This document shows, one piece after another, positions 34,181-42,496 of a stretch of DNA of 64,000 nt. This stretch comes from Algisphaera agarilytica. GTDB taxonomy: Bacteria; Planctomycetota; Phycisphaerae; Phycisphaerales; Phycisphaeraceae. The notes beneath the pieces were generated by a model that was given only the letters and a program-made list of their open reading frames with translations, made no database searches and was not told the origin of the DNA. Within the stretch, counting starts at the first letter, position 1. The number at the start of each line of letters is the position of its first letter. A program made the translations under genes and the position numbers. The stretch is from NCBI RefSeq assembly GCF_014207595.1, contig NZ_JACHGY010000001.1:1798001-1862000 (forward strand), read 5' to 3'.

Positions 34181-35560
34181 ATGGCAGATTCAAACGCCCC
34201 CCTCATGCTCAGCATCAGCGGCATGCGCGGCCTGGTCGGCAAGTCGATCACGCCCGATGTCGTCGCCCGCTACACCGCGGCGTTCGGCAGCTGGCTCAAG
34301 ACCGCCCGCAACACCGCCAACCCCACCGTCGTGCTCGGCCGAGACTCGCGCCCGTCCGGCGAGATGTTCGAAAACGCCGCTGCCGCCGGTCTCGCCAGCA
34401 TCGGTGCCAAGGTCATCCGCGTCGGCATCCTCTCGACGCCCGGCGTCGCCATCATGGGCCAGCACCTTGGGGCTGACGGCGGCATCGTCATCACCGCCAG
34501 CCACAACCCCACGCCCTGGAACGGCGTCAAGCCGCTGCGCCACGACGGCGTCGCCCCGCCGCCCGATGCGTTCGAGCAGTTCATCGCGATGTTCAAATCC
34601 GACGAGGCCGACCACGTCGAGGTCGATGCGCTCAAGCCCATCACGAGCAACACCACCGGCGTCGAGGTCCATCGCGATCTGGCCGCCGACCTGGTGGACG
34701 TTGAGCTGATCCGAAACGCCAAGCTCAAAGCCGTCGTCGATTCGGTCCACGGCGCGGGCGGCGACGAAGCCGCGGCGCTGCTTGACCTCCTCGGCGTCGA
34801 AACCGTTCAGCTCTACAAAGAACCCACCGGCCAATTCCCTCACGTCCCCGAGCCGACCAAAGAAAACCTCACCGAGCTCTGCGAAGTCGTTGCCCGTGAA
34901 GGGGCCCACGTCGGCTTCGCGCAGGACCCCGACGCCGACCGCTTGGCGATCGTGGATGAGCAAGGCCAATACATCGGGGAGGAATACACGCTCGCCCTCT
35001 GCGCCATGCACAAGCTCGGTAAGGGCGACGTCGCCGTGGCAAATCTCTCGACCAGCCGGATGATCGACGACATCGCCGAGGCCGCGGGGGCAACCGTCGT
35101 GCGGACCCCGGTCGGTGAAGCGAATGTCGCCGCGGGCATGCGTGCGAACAACGCCAACCTCGGCGGCGAAGGCAACGGCGGCATCATCTGGCGGCCCATC
35201 AGCCAGGTCCGCGACAGCCTCGTCGGCATGGCCCTGGTCCTCGAGATGCTCGCCCAGCGCAAGATCAGTCTGTCGTCCATCGTCGCCGCCACCCCGAGCT
35301 ACGCGATCGTGAAAGACAAGCTCGAACTGCCTACGCGTGAACAAGCCGACCCGACATTGGTCTGGACCGCCCAGCACTACGCCGACCAAAAGGTCGACAC
35401 CCAAGACGGCGTCCGCGTCGACTGGGAAGACCGCTGGGTCCACGTGCGACCGAGCAACACCGAGCCGATCCTGCGCATCATCGCCGAAGCCGCGACACAG
35501 GAAGCCGCTCAGGCTTTGGTGGATGAAGTCCGCGCCGGCATCGCGTCGATCGAGTCTTGA
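34181..35560 (+). CDS. glmM: Phosphoglucosamine/phosphomannomutase-type enzyme
   Basis: About 459 aa alpha-D-phosphohexomutase. The phosphoserine loop is VITASHNPTPWNG, the metal site is DPDADRLAIVD, the sugar-binding loop is GGEGNGGII, and the phosphate-binding C-terminus is RPSNTEPILRII. These features fit GlmM, which makes glucosamine-1-phosphate for peptidoglycan, but phosphomannomutase activity cannot be excluded. A strong GGAGG lies at 34169-34173. A palindromic repeat follows the stop codon within four bases. Confidence 0.85.
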   Translation: MADSNAPLMLSISGMRGLVGKSITPDVVARYTAAFGSWLKTARNTANPTVVLGRDSRPSGEMFENAAAAGLASIGAKVIRVGILSTPGVAIMGQHLGADGGIVITASHNPTPWNGVKPLRHDGVAPPPDAFEQFIAMFKSDEADHVEVDALKPITSNTTGVEVHRDLAADLVDVELIRNAKLKAVVDSVHGAGGDEAAALLDLLGVETVQLYKEPTGQFPHVPEPTKENLTELCEVVAREGAHVGFAQDPDADRLAIVDEQGQYIGEEYTLALCAMHKLGKGDVAVANLSTSRMIDDIAEAAGATVVRTPVGEANVAAGMRANNANLGGEGNGGIIWRPISQVRDSLVGMALVLEMLAQRKISLSSIVAATPSYAIVKDKLELPTREQADPTLVWTAQHYADQKVDTQDGVRVDWEDRWVHVRPSNTEPILRIIAEAATQEAAQALVDEVRAGIASIES

Positions 35561-35563
35561 GAG

Positions 35564-35597
35564 GCCGCTTGCGGCTTAGCGCTAAGCTGCAAGCGGC
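35564..35597. repeat. Loop-less 17-bp-arm palindrome
   Basis: Arms 35564-35580 and 35581-35597 match at 16 of 17 positions. It belongs to the GCCGCTTGCGGCTTAGC family and lies directly after the GlmM-like gene, where it may also serve as a 3' barrier. Confidence 0.8.
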
Positions 35598-35602
35598 GGT
35601 CG

Positions 35603-36133
35603 CTACCAATTGATCCGCACAGGCTGCTCATCGATCAGTCGGGCCTCGTCGCCGACTTGGAAGGTGACGCGGAGCAACACCTCCCGCCGCGTGATGGCCG
35701 AGGAGTCCAGCCGCAGCCGCAGCAGGTAAGCCCGCGTGATCGGGTCGTAATACCGCTTCTGTTCGTCGAGGGTCAACAGATCGATGTCCCAGCTGTAGAG
35801 CAGCCGACCCACATCGATCCCCGGCGCATGCCCTGCCGCGAACAACTCGAACCGCAGCTGCCCCGACGCTTTGATCGAGTCGCCCATCTGGTCGAACATC
35901 TCGATCCGAGCTTCGAGGATCGGCGTGTCCTGCTCACGCACAAACCGCGTGGAGGGATAGATGCGAAGCGCCACCGCCTTCGGCTGCCAACCAGCTTCGT
36001 CCGTGGCCTCGCGATCACTGGTTCTCGGCGTAGCGGGCCCTTTGGGCTGACAACCGCTCAGCGCAACCCCGCACACAGCCAGGGCCATCACAAGGATCGC
36101 GGAGCGGTGAGCGGAGGGGAAGCGCATGATCAT
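35603..36133 (-). CDS. Hypothetical lipoprotein
   Basis: About 176 aa with a signal and lipobox (GVALSGC). The mature domain is probably a beta-sandwich: VALRIYPSTRF, PILEARIEMFDQMGDSIKASGQLRFELF and REVLLRVTFQV. I do not recognise the family, though similar small lipoproteins are common in planctomycetes. An alternative start two codons later (ATG 36127) is equally possible. Convergent with the GlmM-like gene. Confidence 0.72.
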   Translation of the reverse strand: MIMRFPSAHRSAILVMALAVCGVALSGCQPKGPATPRTSDREATDEAGWQPKAVALRIYPSTRFVREQDTPILEARIEMFDQMGDSIKASGQLRFELFAAGHAPGIDVGRLLYSWDIDLLTLDEQKRYYDPITRAYLLRLRLDSSAITRREVLLRVTFQVGDEARLIDEQPVRINW

Positions 36134-36197
36134 CGGTTATGAGAATAGACCGCGCTACCCACCGCATCAACACGACCCGTCGTCCCAGCCCCTCACC

Positions 36198-36905
36198 TCA
36201 AGCCGCCTTCGGCAACCGCTTCACTTCTTGGGTGCCCTCCGCCTCCACCACGCGCACCACCCGCTCCCCATTATTCGCCGAATCTCCCCCCGACACGCCG
36301 CCTTCCAGCAACCTTCCCACGGCATACCTTCCGCGTCCCTTGCTCTCGATCATCCGCCCCAGCTCGCTCCCCGGGGCCGTGTGTTCCTGCCAGCGGTCCC
36401 GTAGCTCCCTCGCATACGCCACCAGTTCCGGGTCGTTCTTCCGCTGAACCGCCCGCAGGGCCTGCTTCGCCGCCGCCTTCTCCGCCTCCAGCCGCGCCAG
36501 CTCCGCCTCGTCCGGCCCCATCACCGCCTTGTCCTCCGCCACCTCTTTCGCCGGCTCACCAAACCCGCTCCCCGCCCCAAACCCACCGACCGCCACCGCC
36601 CTCGCCCCCGGAAGTAAACCCGCCCCCGGAAGCCCCGACAAGCCCGCCCCGGGCCCTTGACCCTCCTCGGCGCGGCTCTTGCCCTTCCCCTTCTTCTTCG
36701 CCTCCCGCTCCCGCTTCTCCACGTTGCTCAGCTGGTCCTCCAGCAACCGCGTCTCCGCCGCCCGTCGCTCCGCCCCGGGCAACACCACCGGCGTCGCTTC
36801 GTGCCACTGCACCTCCGGGGGTAAAGGCAGCACCACCCGCCCCTCCATCATCGCCCCGCCTTGCGTCTCAAACGGATACCACCATGACGTCATCTCATCA
36901 CCCAC
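36198..36905 (-). CDS. Hypothetical protein with Lys/Glu-rich and Gly-rich segments
   Basis: About 235 aa, unrecognised. The N-terminus (TSWWYPFETQGGAMMEGR) looks folded. The centre has a basic helix (VEKREREAKKKGKGKSR) and a low-complexity Gly/Ala/Pro stretch. The C-terminal third is again charged and helical. It begins 12 bp after the GNAT gene, so the two are likely co-transcribed. Start could also be the ATG at residue 5. Confidence 0.6.
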   Translation of the reverse strand: MGDEMTSWWYPFETQGGAMMEGRVVLPLPPEVQWHEATPVVLPGAERRAAETRLLEDQLSNVEKREREAKKKGKGKSRAEEGQGPGAGLSGLPGAGLLPGARAVAVGGFGAGSGFGEPAKEVAEDKAVMGPDEAELARLEAEKAAAKQALRAVQRKNDPELVAYARELRDRWQEHTAPGSELGRMIESKGRGRYAVGRLLEGGVSGGDSANNGERVVRVVEAEGTQEVKRLPKAA

Positions 36906-36917
36906 CCGAACCCGCTT

Positions 36918-37553
36918 CTACCAAAAAACATGCACGCCCCCGGCCGTGTTCCCGTGCTTCTTCTTGAGCTTCTCCAACGTCGACCGCCCCGCCGCCCGGA
37001 ACGCCAACGGCACAAACCCCATCGCCTCCCAAAACCGATTCGCCTCCAGCGACTGCTTGCACCAGCAGCAATACAGCTTCGTCCCGTACGCACTCTGATC
37101 AAACTGCGCCTGCAGCAACGCCGCCGCCACCAGCGACCGCCGGTACGCCGGCGCCACACACATCTGATAGATGATCCCCACGTGGTCCTGCTTCATATAC
37201 CGATCCACGCCCAGGCAGTAGCCGACGGGGTTCCCGTCGGAGTGATCAGTGAACAGTGACGAGTGAACAGTCGAGTCCTCGTTGCCCGTGCCTTCCCCCT
37301 TGTTCACTGAGGACTGTGAACTGTTCACTGTGCTCGTCGCCACCGCGACGAGCACGTTGCCTTGCTCGATCCGCTTCCGGATGGCCTGTTCGTACTGAAA
37401 CCCGACCTTGTCCGAGTCGGCTTTCTGCAGCGCATCGATAAACGCGAAGTCGTCCTGCACCGCCCGCCGAATGCGGATGTCCAGCCGCGGCTCAACCGCC
37501 CGCAAACCACCGCCCAAGCCCGACGCCTGCTCGATCCGAATCACTTCCGACAT
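36918..37553 (-). CDS. GNAT-family acetyltransferase with an in-frame repeat insert
   Basis: About 211 aa. The GNAT fold is visible in IRIRRAVQDDFAFIDALQ, GYCLGVDRYM, the acetyl-CoA segment IIYQMCVAPAYRRSLVAAAL and the C-terminal NRFWEAMGFVPLAF. About residues 75-105 are not family sequence. They are encoded by a palindromic repeat (core 37247-37330) of the same family as the intergenic element at 61888-61987. The insert lies between two expected strands and keeps the frame. A GGGAGG ribosome site precedes ATG 37553. Acetyl acceptor unknown. Confidence 0.8.
   Translation of the reverse strand: MSEVIRIEQASGLGGGLRAVEPRLDIRIRRAVQDDFAFIDALQKADSDKVGFQYEQAIRKRIEQGNVLVAVATSTVNSSQSSVNKGEGTGNEDSTVHSSLFTDHSDGNPVGYCLGVDRYMKQDHVGIIYQMCVAPAYRRSLVAAALLQAQFDQSAYGTKLYCCWCKQSLEANRFWEAMGFVPLAFRAAGRSTLEKLKKKHGNTAGGVHVFW
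37247..37330. repeat. CAGTGAACAGT inverted repeat inside the GNAT gene
   Basis: CAGTGAACAGT (37247-37257) and its inverse ACTGTTCACTG (37320-37330) flank about 60 bp with further partial pairing. It shares the AGTGAACAGTGA core with the element at 61888-61987. Confidence 0.8.
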
Positions 37554-37809
37554 GATTGCCTCCCGGAAATAGGGGTTCGTTGTATCCACGCCAAGACGCT
37601 ACGGCGTCAAGGCACCAAGAAAACCAAAACGCGGTTGAGCCGCCGATTCCACAGATGAAGACCGGATTCAAGGCCATCCAACCCATCGGCGAAATCTGCG
37701 AAACCTGCGGCCAAACCCGACTCACCAAAGGCCCCTCGCCGATTTCTCGGCGGAGGACCAGGAGACGAAGACACCCCGCCACAGAGCGTGACGGGGCATC
37801 TGGGGGGTT

Positions 37810-38499
37810 TTACGCTGCTTCGGTCAGGCCCTGGAACCCGATGCGGGTCTGCACCGGGGCACAAGCCGGCCCCGGCTGTTCCGTGGGGTTCACCCACAAC
37901 GCCGTCACCCACACCTTCGTGCCCGGCTGGACCTCTGGCTCAATCACAATCTGCGGATTGTGCTTCGTCGATCCACCGCGGTACTGCCAGGCCGTGAGTT
38001 GGGCCGGCGGATCGTCACCGATGTGGGTGTACAGGTTCACCGACCGCACGCCAGCCGGTTTACGCTTCGTCTCGCCGTCTTCCCGGCGGACCTCCAGGTC
38101 CAACACCGAGCCGTTCACCGCAGCGACGCGCAACACCGGCATCTCCACCGGCGGGCCGATCGGCGTCGGCTGACTATCGCGTACCGGGATGCGCAATTCG
38201 TCACGCTTCGCGTCGGTCATATATGGCCAGCCTTGCAACACGCTGACCAACAGCCGGGCCTGACGCACCATCTCCGCCTTCTTGGCATTCTTGTCCGCCA
38301 CCGCTGGCTTGGTCTTGGTCGACGGGTTGCTGGTCACGGCGTAAGCCGCCGCAAATGCGCTGTACGTGCTGCCAAAAGGTACCAGTTGATCGGCGGTCAC
38401 CCCGAACGCTTCGGGTGTCGCTTCCAGCCGATCATTCAGGTTCTGCGCCCAGCCTAGAAGCTCGGCTTCACGACTCGGGATATACGATTCTTGCACCAT
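37810..38499 (-). CDS. Hypothetical protein of a planctomycete-type family
   Basis: About 229 aa. The N-terminal half is a helical bundle (LLGWAQNLNDRLEATPEAFGV, AAAYAVTSNPSTKTKPAVA, KAEMVRQARLLVSVLQG). The C-terminal half is a beta-sandwich-like module (PVLRVAAVNGSVLDLEVR, VRSVNLYTHIG, TKVWVTALWVNP). I have seen proteins of this two-part layout in planctomycetes, function unknown. No signal peptide. It is separated from the GNAT gene by about 255 bp of non-coding sequence with repeat fragments. Confidence 0.7.
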   Translation of the reverse strand: MVQESYIPSREAELLGWAQNLNDRLEATPEAFGVTADQLVPFGSTYSAFAAAYAVTSNPSTKTKPAVADKNAKKAEMVRQARLLVSVLQGWPYMTDAKRDELRIPVRDSQPTPIGPPVEMPVLRVAAVNGSVLDLEVRREDGETKRKPAGVRSVNLYTHIGDDPPAQLTAWQYRGGSTKHNPQIVIEPEVQPGTKVWVTALWVNPTEQPGPACAPVQTRIGFQGLTEAA

Positions 38500-39308
38500 G
38501 ATCCAACTCCTGCGGCCACGCCGCGTGTGATCGCCCCGCGGAAATGCACATGTTGTGCCCCGGAACGCTAAGAAATTTACTCAAGCCCCAGAAGCCAAAA
38601 ACGTTTGTGCCCCGGAAAAGAACGCTTGAGTTGTGAACACTGCTGACTTCGACCACCCCGCCGCCCCAGCTTCACTCCACGGATCGTGTTTTGCCCAAAA
38701 GTCACCCTCGCCGATAAACCCCGGCATCCCACCGCGCCCGCTCCCGTCTGCTCGACCTATCGCCGTCGGATCGGACCTCTCCGTTTCCGATAAGCCCGCC
38801 CGAATCCCTGAAAACGATCTATTTACACGTAAAAACGAATCATTCACGCGCGTGAATAAAGCGAAAACAATCGATAACAAGTTGCGCACGGTCGTGAACA
38901 ATTCAGATACGCGCGTGAACGCCCCACCTCATACGCGAGTACATCTTGGAATCGCGTACAAACAAAACGCTCAACAGTAGAACTAAACCGAAACCGATCG
39001 TGTTTGAACCATTTAAGGTTAAAAGCCCTTTGCGCACGACTCGAAATGATCGGCGTCTTGCGAAAAACTATAGCATTCACGAGTCGTTTCAGTTTAGAAA
39101 TTCTATTGGAGCGGCTCTCCCCTCCTTAGCCCCGGAACGAACCGGAGTCGATGTGTTCAAGAACATCCGTATCGAAAGGCTACACTGCTCGCGGCCACCC
39201 ATCGTGTACATGGATTAATGTACCCCTCCCCTTTTCCGCCCCCGATAGTGCTACTGACAATTATTACCGAGGCATGTTATCCCAGCCACCCGCCGAGAAT
39301 AGTGTAGA
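38500..39308. other. AT-richer 0.8-kb non-coding region at the island edge
   Basis: No convincing gene on either strand. It holds repeated short motifs: TGTGCCCCGGAA twice (about 38550-38625), and ACGCGCGTGAA at 38846-38856 and 38909-38919 with a related CGTGAAC between. Composition shifts gradually from the GC-rich left flank to the AT-richer helicase gene, as expected for the edge of a transferred segment. Confidence 0.45.
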
Positions 39309-42041
39309 TCACTTTTGGGAAGCGGAAGAAGCAACAAAGGTTGGATTACCAGGTAATCGGTCGAGTTCGGTTACCCCAGGCTCAGCCAACCAATCAATAA
39401 AGCTCGGCGCATCAAGGCGTCCTGTAAGCACACGAACCAACCCTTCCATAAATACCTCATGCCTAACCAGCGTGATATCCGTGGCAGCAGCAGCTTTCTT
39501 TTTTGACGTTTCATCGAAGTCTGGTTTTCCTAGCGTTACCCGATGCATCGACTTGTCAAAATCTGCAGATTTCTGGACTACTTCCCATGCCGCGCGCTTG
39601 TCAATCAGAGGCGGCTTCTTCGTAACGGTTTTGCATTCGATGATCAGAGACTTTTCATTCAATGCTAGGCTGAAGTCTGGCACATTCTGACGGTCGCCAT
39701 CATCAATCACATCAACTACAAGTTGCAATTCCTGCCGAAGCAGCTCGACAATCGCATCTTCATAGTCGGTACCAATAGCTTGATTGCAAGCCTCGACTTG
39801 TTCTGCTAGCCCAACTTCACCGGCAGCCTGAACATGTGCAGCGGCGTAAGGTACCGCAGCATCGTTAAGATTTTGACCAAGTGCATCAATGAGGCTCTCT
39901 GCTCGCTCTTTTCCGTGAATCAATTTCGCCAACTTATCGAGTGGCGTTTTCAGGATGTCCATGATTGTTCCGACGCCATTGGCAGTCAGCGCCATCAATC
40001 GCTGACGCCCAAAACCGGGAACCCGTGATCTTGTCGCAATTTTAAGGACATCGAGGCCATCGACTGGCACACCCCACCGGATTCTGCGAGCTAGCATGCG
40101 AAGGTGATTCGTTGTTGATTGTGGGATGGCAAGTTCCTTTGCCCCTGAAATGCAGCTCAAACCATCTAAAATCCAAGCAAAATCAGATGCCAGCCGGTGG
40201 ATGTATCCTGAAGAAATTCTCGACACAAACTGTATCTTTCGCTCGCCTTCTCCAGCCATAAACAAGCCGAGAGCATGTACTGATGCGATAACTTTTGAGT
40301 CGTTTGGATCAAGCGGCGTTAAGAGATTGTTTTGTTGAATGAATAGCTTTGATTCAGCTTTTACTTCCCCCGCAGGATAAGGAAGAAAACGCGTCGGAGT
40401 ATCACTTGAGAATTCAGGGCACGAGGCAATCCAGTGGATGATGCCGATCTGATGATCATCAAACGCATCGTTGATTTGCGAGCCCTTGTTTCCAAGCAAG
40501 TCAACAAACTGTCCAGCTGTTTCCGGTAGCAAGCCTGATTGAGCAGTAGCTCTTCCTAAAGAAGTGATTTGGATCGCGCCATCTTCTTGCGCAAGATAGT
40601 GCCTATCGATAAGCCAAGTGGCGGCATCCTTGGCTTTCTTGATTATCGCCTCCAGTAACTTGGGATTGTGTTCTTGCGTTTGATGCCAATAGAAGCTGTT
40701 TTTGAAGAACGTCTCGACTTCCTTCCGAGTCGAAACAGTTCCGGCTGCAACAAGACCTAAGATTGTTCGTCGCATACTGAGGGAAACCAGTTGTGATATG
40801 ATTTTCTCATTCGCCGGGGCGACGAGCTTGTTTGCGTGGGCTAGTTCAGCATTGTTTTTAGGCAAAAGATAAGCGTTGCCATCGGGGTGTAAACCAAGGC
40901 GACCCGCGCGGCCTGACATGTTGCGGTAATCACCCAATGACATTTTGTGATCGTCTCGATAGGTGAAAAAAAGCTTCGAGAAGACAACCGTGCGGAACGG
41001 GAAGTTGACGCCAGCTGAAAGTGTTGACGTGGCAAAGCAAACATCGAAATCAGATTTATCGAAGCCTTGCTCAATGACATTGCGTTCGTCGGGGGTCAGG
41101 TCGGCGGAGTGAAATGCGACACGTCTTTCCGCATTACTCTTAAGCGATTGTGATGACTCGGTCGGCTCCGAAAATAGCTCCAACTGATTCGAAATCGCGA
41201 TGCCTTTTTGATCGCGGTTGCATTGCTTGCTGTATTCGTCTGCATATCTTCGAGCTTCGTTTCTTGTCTCTGTAAAGACTAAAACTGGTCCTTGCCCTCT
41301 GGAAATGAGACTTCGAACAAACGAATGTAGATTAGACGAAGGGGTGGGGTCGACTGTCGTGGAGCCCTCATCTTGACCGAATTCAACTGTATATCTTTGC
41401 CCTGCGTAGCAAATATGTTGCTGTAGCACAACATCGCGTTTTGCGCAATGCACGACCTCGCATCCCATCCAATCTGCTACTTCGTCGGGATTTTCCGCTG
41501 TAGCTGTGAGTCCGACGAACTGTTTGGGTTTGCGCTGTCTCAGAAGCGTGCATAACGTCTCAACGGAGGCTCCACGATACTTGTCTCCAAGTAACTGTAA
41601 TTCGTCGGCAATGATCACCGTTTGAGACACGCGAAGGCGACCCGAGAGTAAAAGCCCAAGTGCTTTCTCGTATGTTGAGATCAGCAGGCGTGAGCGAATG
41701 TCCCCGTCTTCGCGGTCACCTGTGCTGATGGCCACAGAAATATGAGAGCCAAATTGATCAGAGGTAAATCGTCGTGAAAAGTCTGCGTATTTCTGCTCAG
41801 CCAACGCCTTGTGTGATACAAGATATAGAGCGTCGGCATCACCTTTAAGTGCAGACGCCAAAGCCAGCTCACCGACAAGCGTTTTGCCGGAGGATGTCGG
41901 AGCACACACTATCGCGCTTGTACCATTATGTACTCCGTGGTTGACGGCGAGCTGCTGTACGTCAGTAAACTCCTTGATGTTCCAGCATTTCAGCCAAGAC
42001 GCCAGTTCTGGGCCGACAATGGACTCATCGATTGTGAACAT
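39309..42041 (-). CDS. Ski2-like SF2 helicase fused to a C-terminal PD-(D/E)xK nuclease
   Basis: A 910-aa protein. Helicase motifs: Walker A APTSSGKT (47-54), motif II DELQ (146-149), motif III VGLTATAEN (176-184), motif V FATSTLSAGVNFP (336-348) and motif VI RNMSGRAGRLG (373-383). Helical domains follow, then a helix-hairpin-helix segment (VPGFGRQRLMALTANGV), as in Hel308-like repair helicases. The last 154 residues form a restriction-endonuclease-like domain: Glu761 in GTDYEDAIVELL, Asp789 in VPDF, and Glu802-x-Lys804 in LIIECKT. A strong GGAGAGGA site precedes ATG 42041. Composition is markedly AT-richer than the neighbours, indicating transfer. A defence or genome-surveillance role is inferred. 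Confidence 0.85.
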   Translation of the reverse strand: MFTIDESIVGPELASWLKCWNIKEFTDVQQLAVNHGVHNGTSAIVCAPTSSGKTLVGELALASALKGDADALYLVSHKALAEQKYADFSRRFTSDQFGSHISVAISTGDREDGDIRSRLLISTYEKALGLLLSGRLRVSQTVIIADELQLLGDKYRGASVETLCTLLRQRKPKQFVGLTATAENPDEVADWMGCEVVHCAKRDVVLQQHICYAGQRYTVEFGQDEGSTTVDPTPSSNLHSFVRSLISRGQGPVLVFTETRNEARRYADEYSKQCNRDQKGIAISNQLELFSEPTESSQSLKSNAERRVAFHSADLTPDERNVIEQGFDKSDFDVCFATSTLSAGVNFPFRTVVFSKLFFTYRDDHKMSLGDYRNMSGRAGRLGLHPDGNAYLLPKNNAELAHANKLVAPANEKIISQLVSLSMRRTILGLVAAGTVSTRKEVETFFKNSFYWHQTQEHNPKLLEAIIKKAKDAATWLIDRHYLAQEDGAIQITSLGRATAQSGLLPETAGQFVDLLGNKGSQINDAFDDHQIGIIHWIASCPEFSSDTPTRFLPYPAGEVKAESKLFIQQNNLLTPLDPNDSKVIASVHALGLFMAGEGERKIQFVSRISSGYIHRLASDFAWILDGLSCISGAKELAIPQSTTNHLRMLARRIRWGVPVDGLDVLKIATRSRVPGFGRQRLMALTANGVGTIMDILKTPLDKLAKLIHGKERAESLIDALGQNLNDAAVPYAAAHVQAAGEVGLAEQVEACNQAIGTDYEDAIVELLRQELQLVVDVIDDGDRQNVPDFSLALNEKSLIIECKTVTKKPPLIDKRAAWEVVQKSADFDKSMHRVTLGKPDFDETSKKKAAAATDITLVRHEVFMEGLVRVLTGRLDAPSFIDWLAEPGVTELDRLPGNPTFVASSASQK

Positions 42042-42170
42042 GTTATTCCTCTCCGGAAGCTGGTTTATATGAAGCTACCTCAATCAACGGTATTTCATGA
42101 GTGCTGTGGTTGATAGTTCCGGCCTCTCAAGCTCCCGCAGCGACTGCCCCGCGATTCCATGCAGGTCGCC

Positions 42171-42422
42171 TTACATCCTGACGCTGGTCTGCATGACGTT
42201 GGCGAGCTGATCTGCGCGGTCGTGGAGCGCTGGCTGGCGCTTGGCGTAGCCGGCGGATTGCTCGGCGAGCTTGGTCTCGTACTCCTGCTTGGTGGCGGTG
42301 ATGAGCGGGGCCGCGAGGGACTCGTTGAGCTTGATCTCGGTACCGCAGTTCTGGTCGGCGGGCATCGCGCCTCGGCCGGGGGGCCGCCTCACCATCACAC
42401 CACTCACCCGAAAACCGTCCAT
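42171..42422 (-). pseudogene. Truncated 5' remnant of a DUF2130-family gene
   Basis: About 83 codons. The stretch NCGTEIKLNESLAAPLITAT, followed by KQEYETKLAEQSAGYAKRQ, is the N-terminal zinc-knuckle-like and coiled-coil start seen in DUF2130 proteins, which are normally several hundred residues long. Reading stops soon after at 42171. The proposed ATG (42422) lies inside an 88-bp repeat shared with the region upstream of the astacin gene. Deletion of the rest during arrival of the neighbouring island is a plausible history. Confidence 0.6.
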
Positions 42423-42493
42423 CGATTCACAACTCCGGAAATCAATCATCAAAGGGCCCAGGAATTCCGCCGCGGCTCCAGTGTACGCCCCCG
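42406..42493. repeat. 88-bp direct repeat, copy A (downstream of astacin)
   Basis: 78 of 88 positions match copy B at 44234-44321, in the same orientation. Both contain a minus-strand GGGGGC(G/T)TACACTGGA promoter-like element and a CCGGAG ribosome site before ATG-GAC-GGT. Copy A begins four bases from the astacin stop codon. Confidence 0.9.
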
Positions 42494-42496
42494 CCC

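Noticed and set aside
38581-38901. 106-codon minus-strand frame in the island edge
   Set aside because: No ribosome site, no domain, and the composition is like the surrounding non-coding sequence.
38840-38925. Possible CRISPR-like repeats (ACGCGCGTGAA)
   Set aside because: Only two 11-bp copies with irregular spacing; no array and no cas genes.
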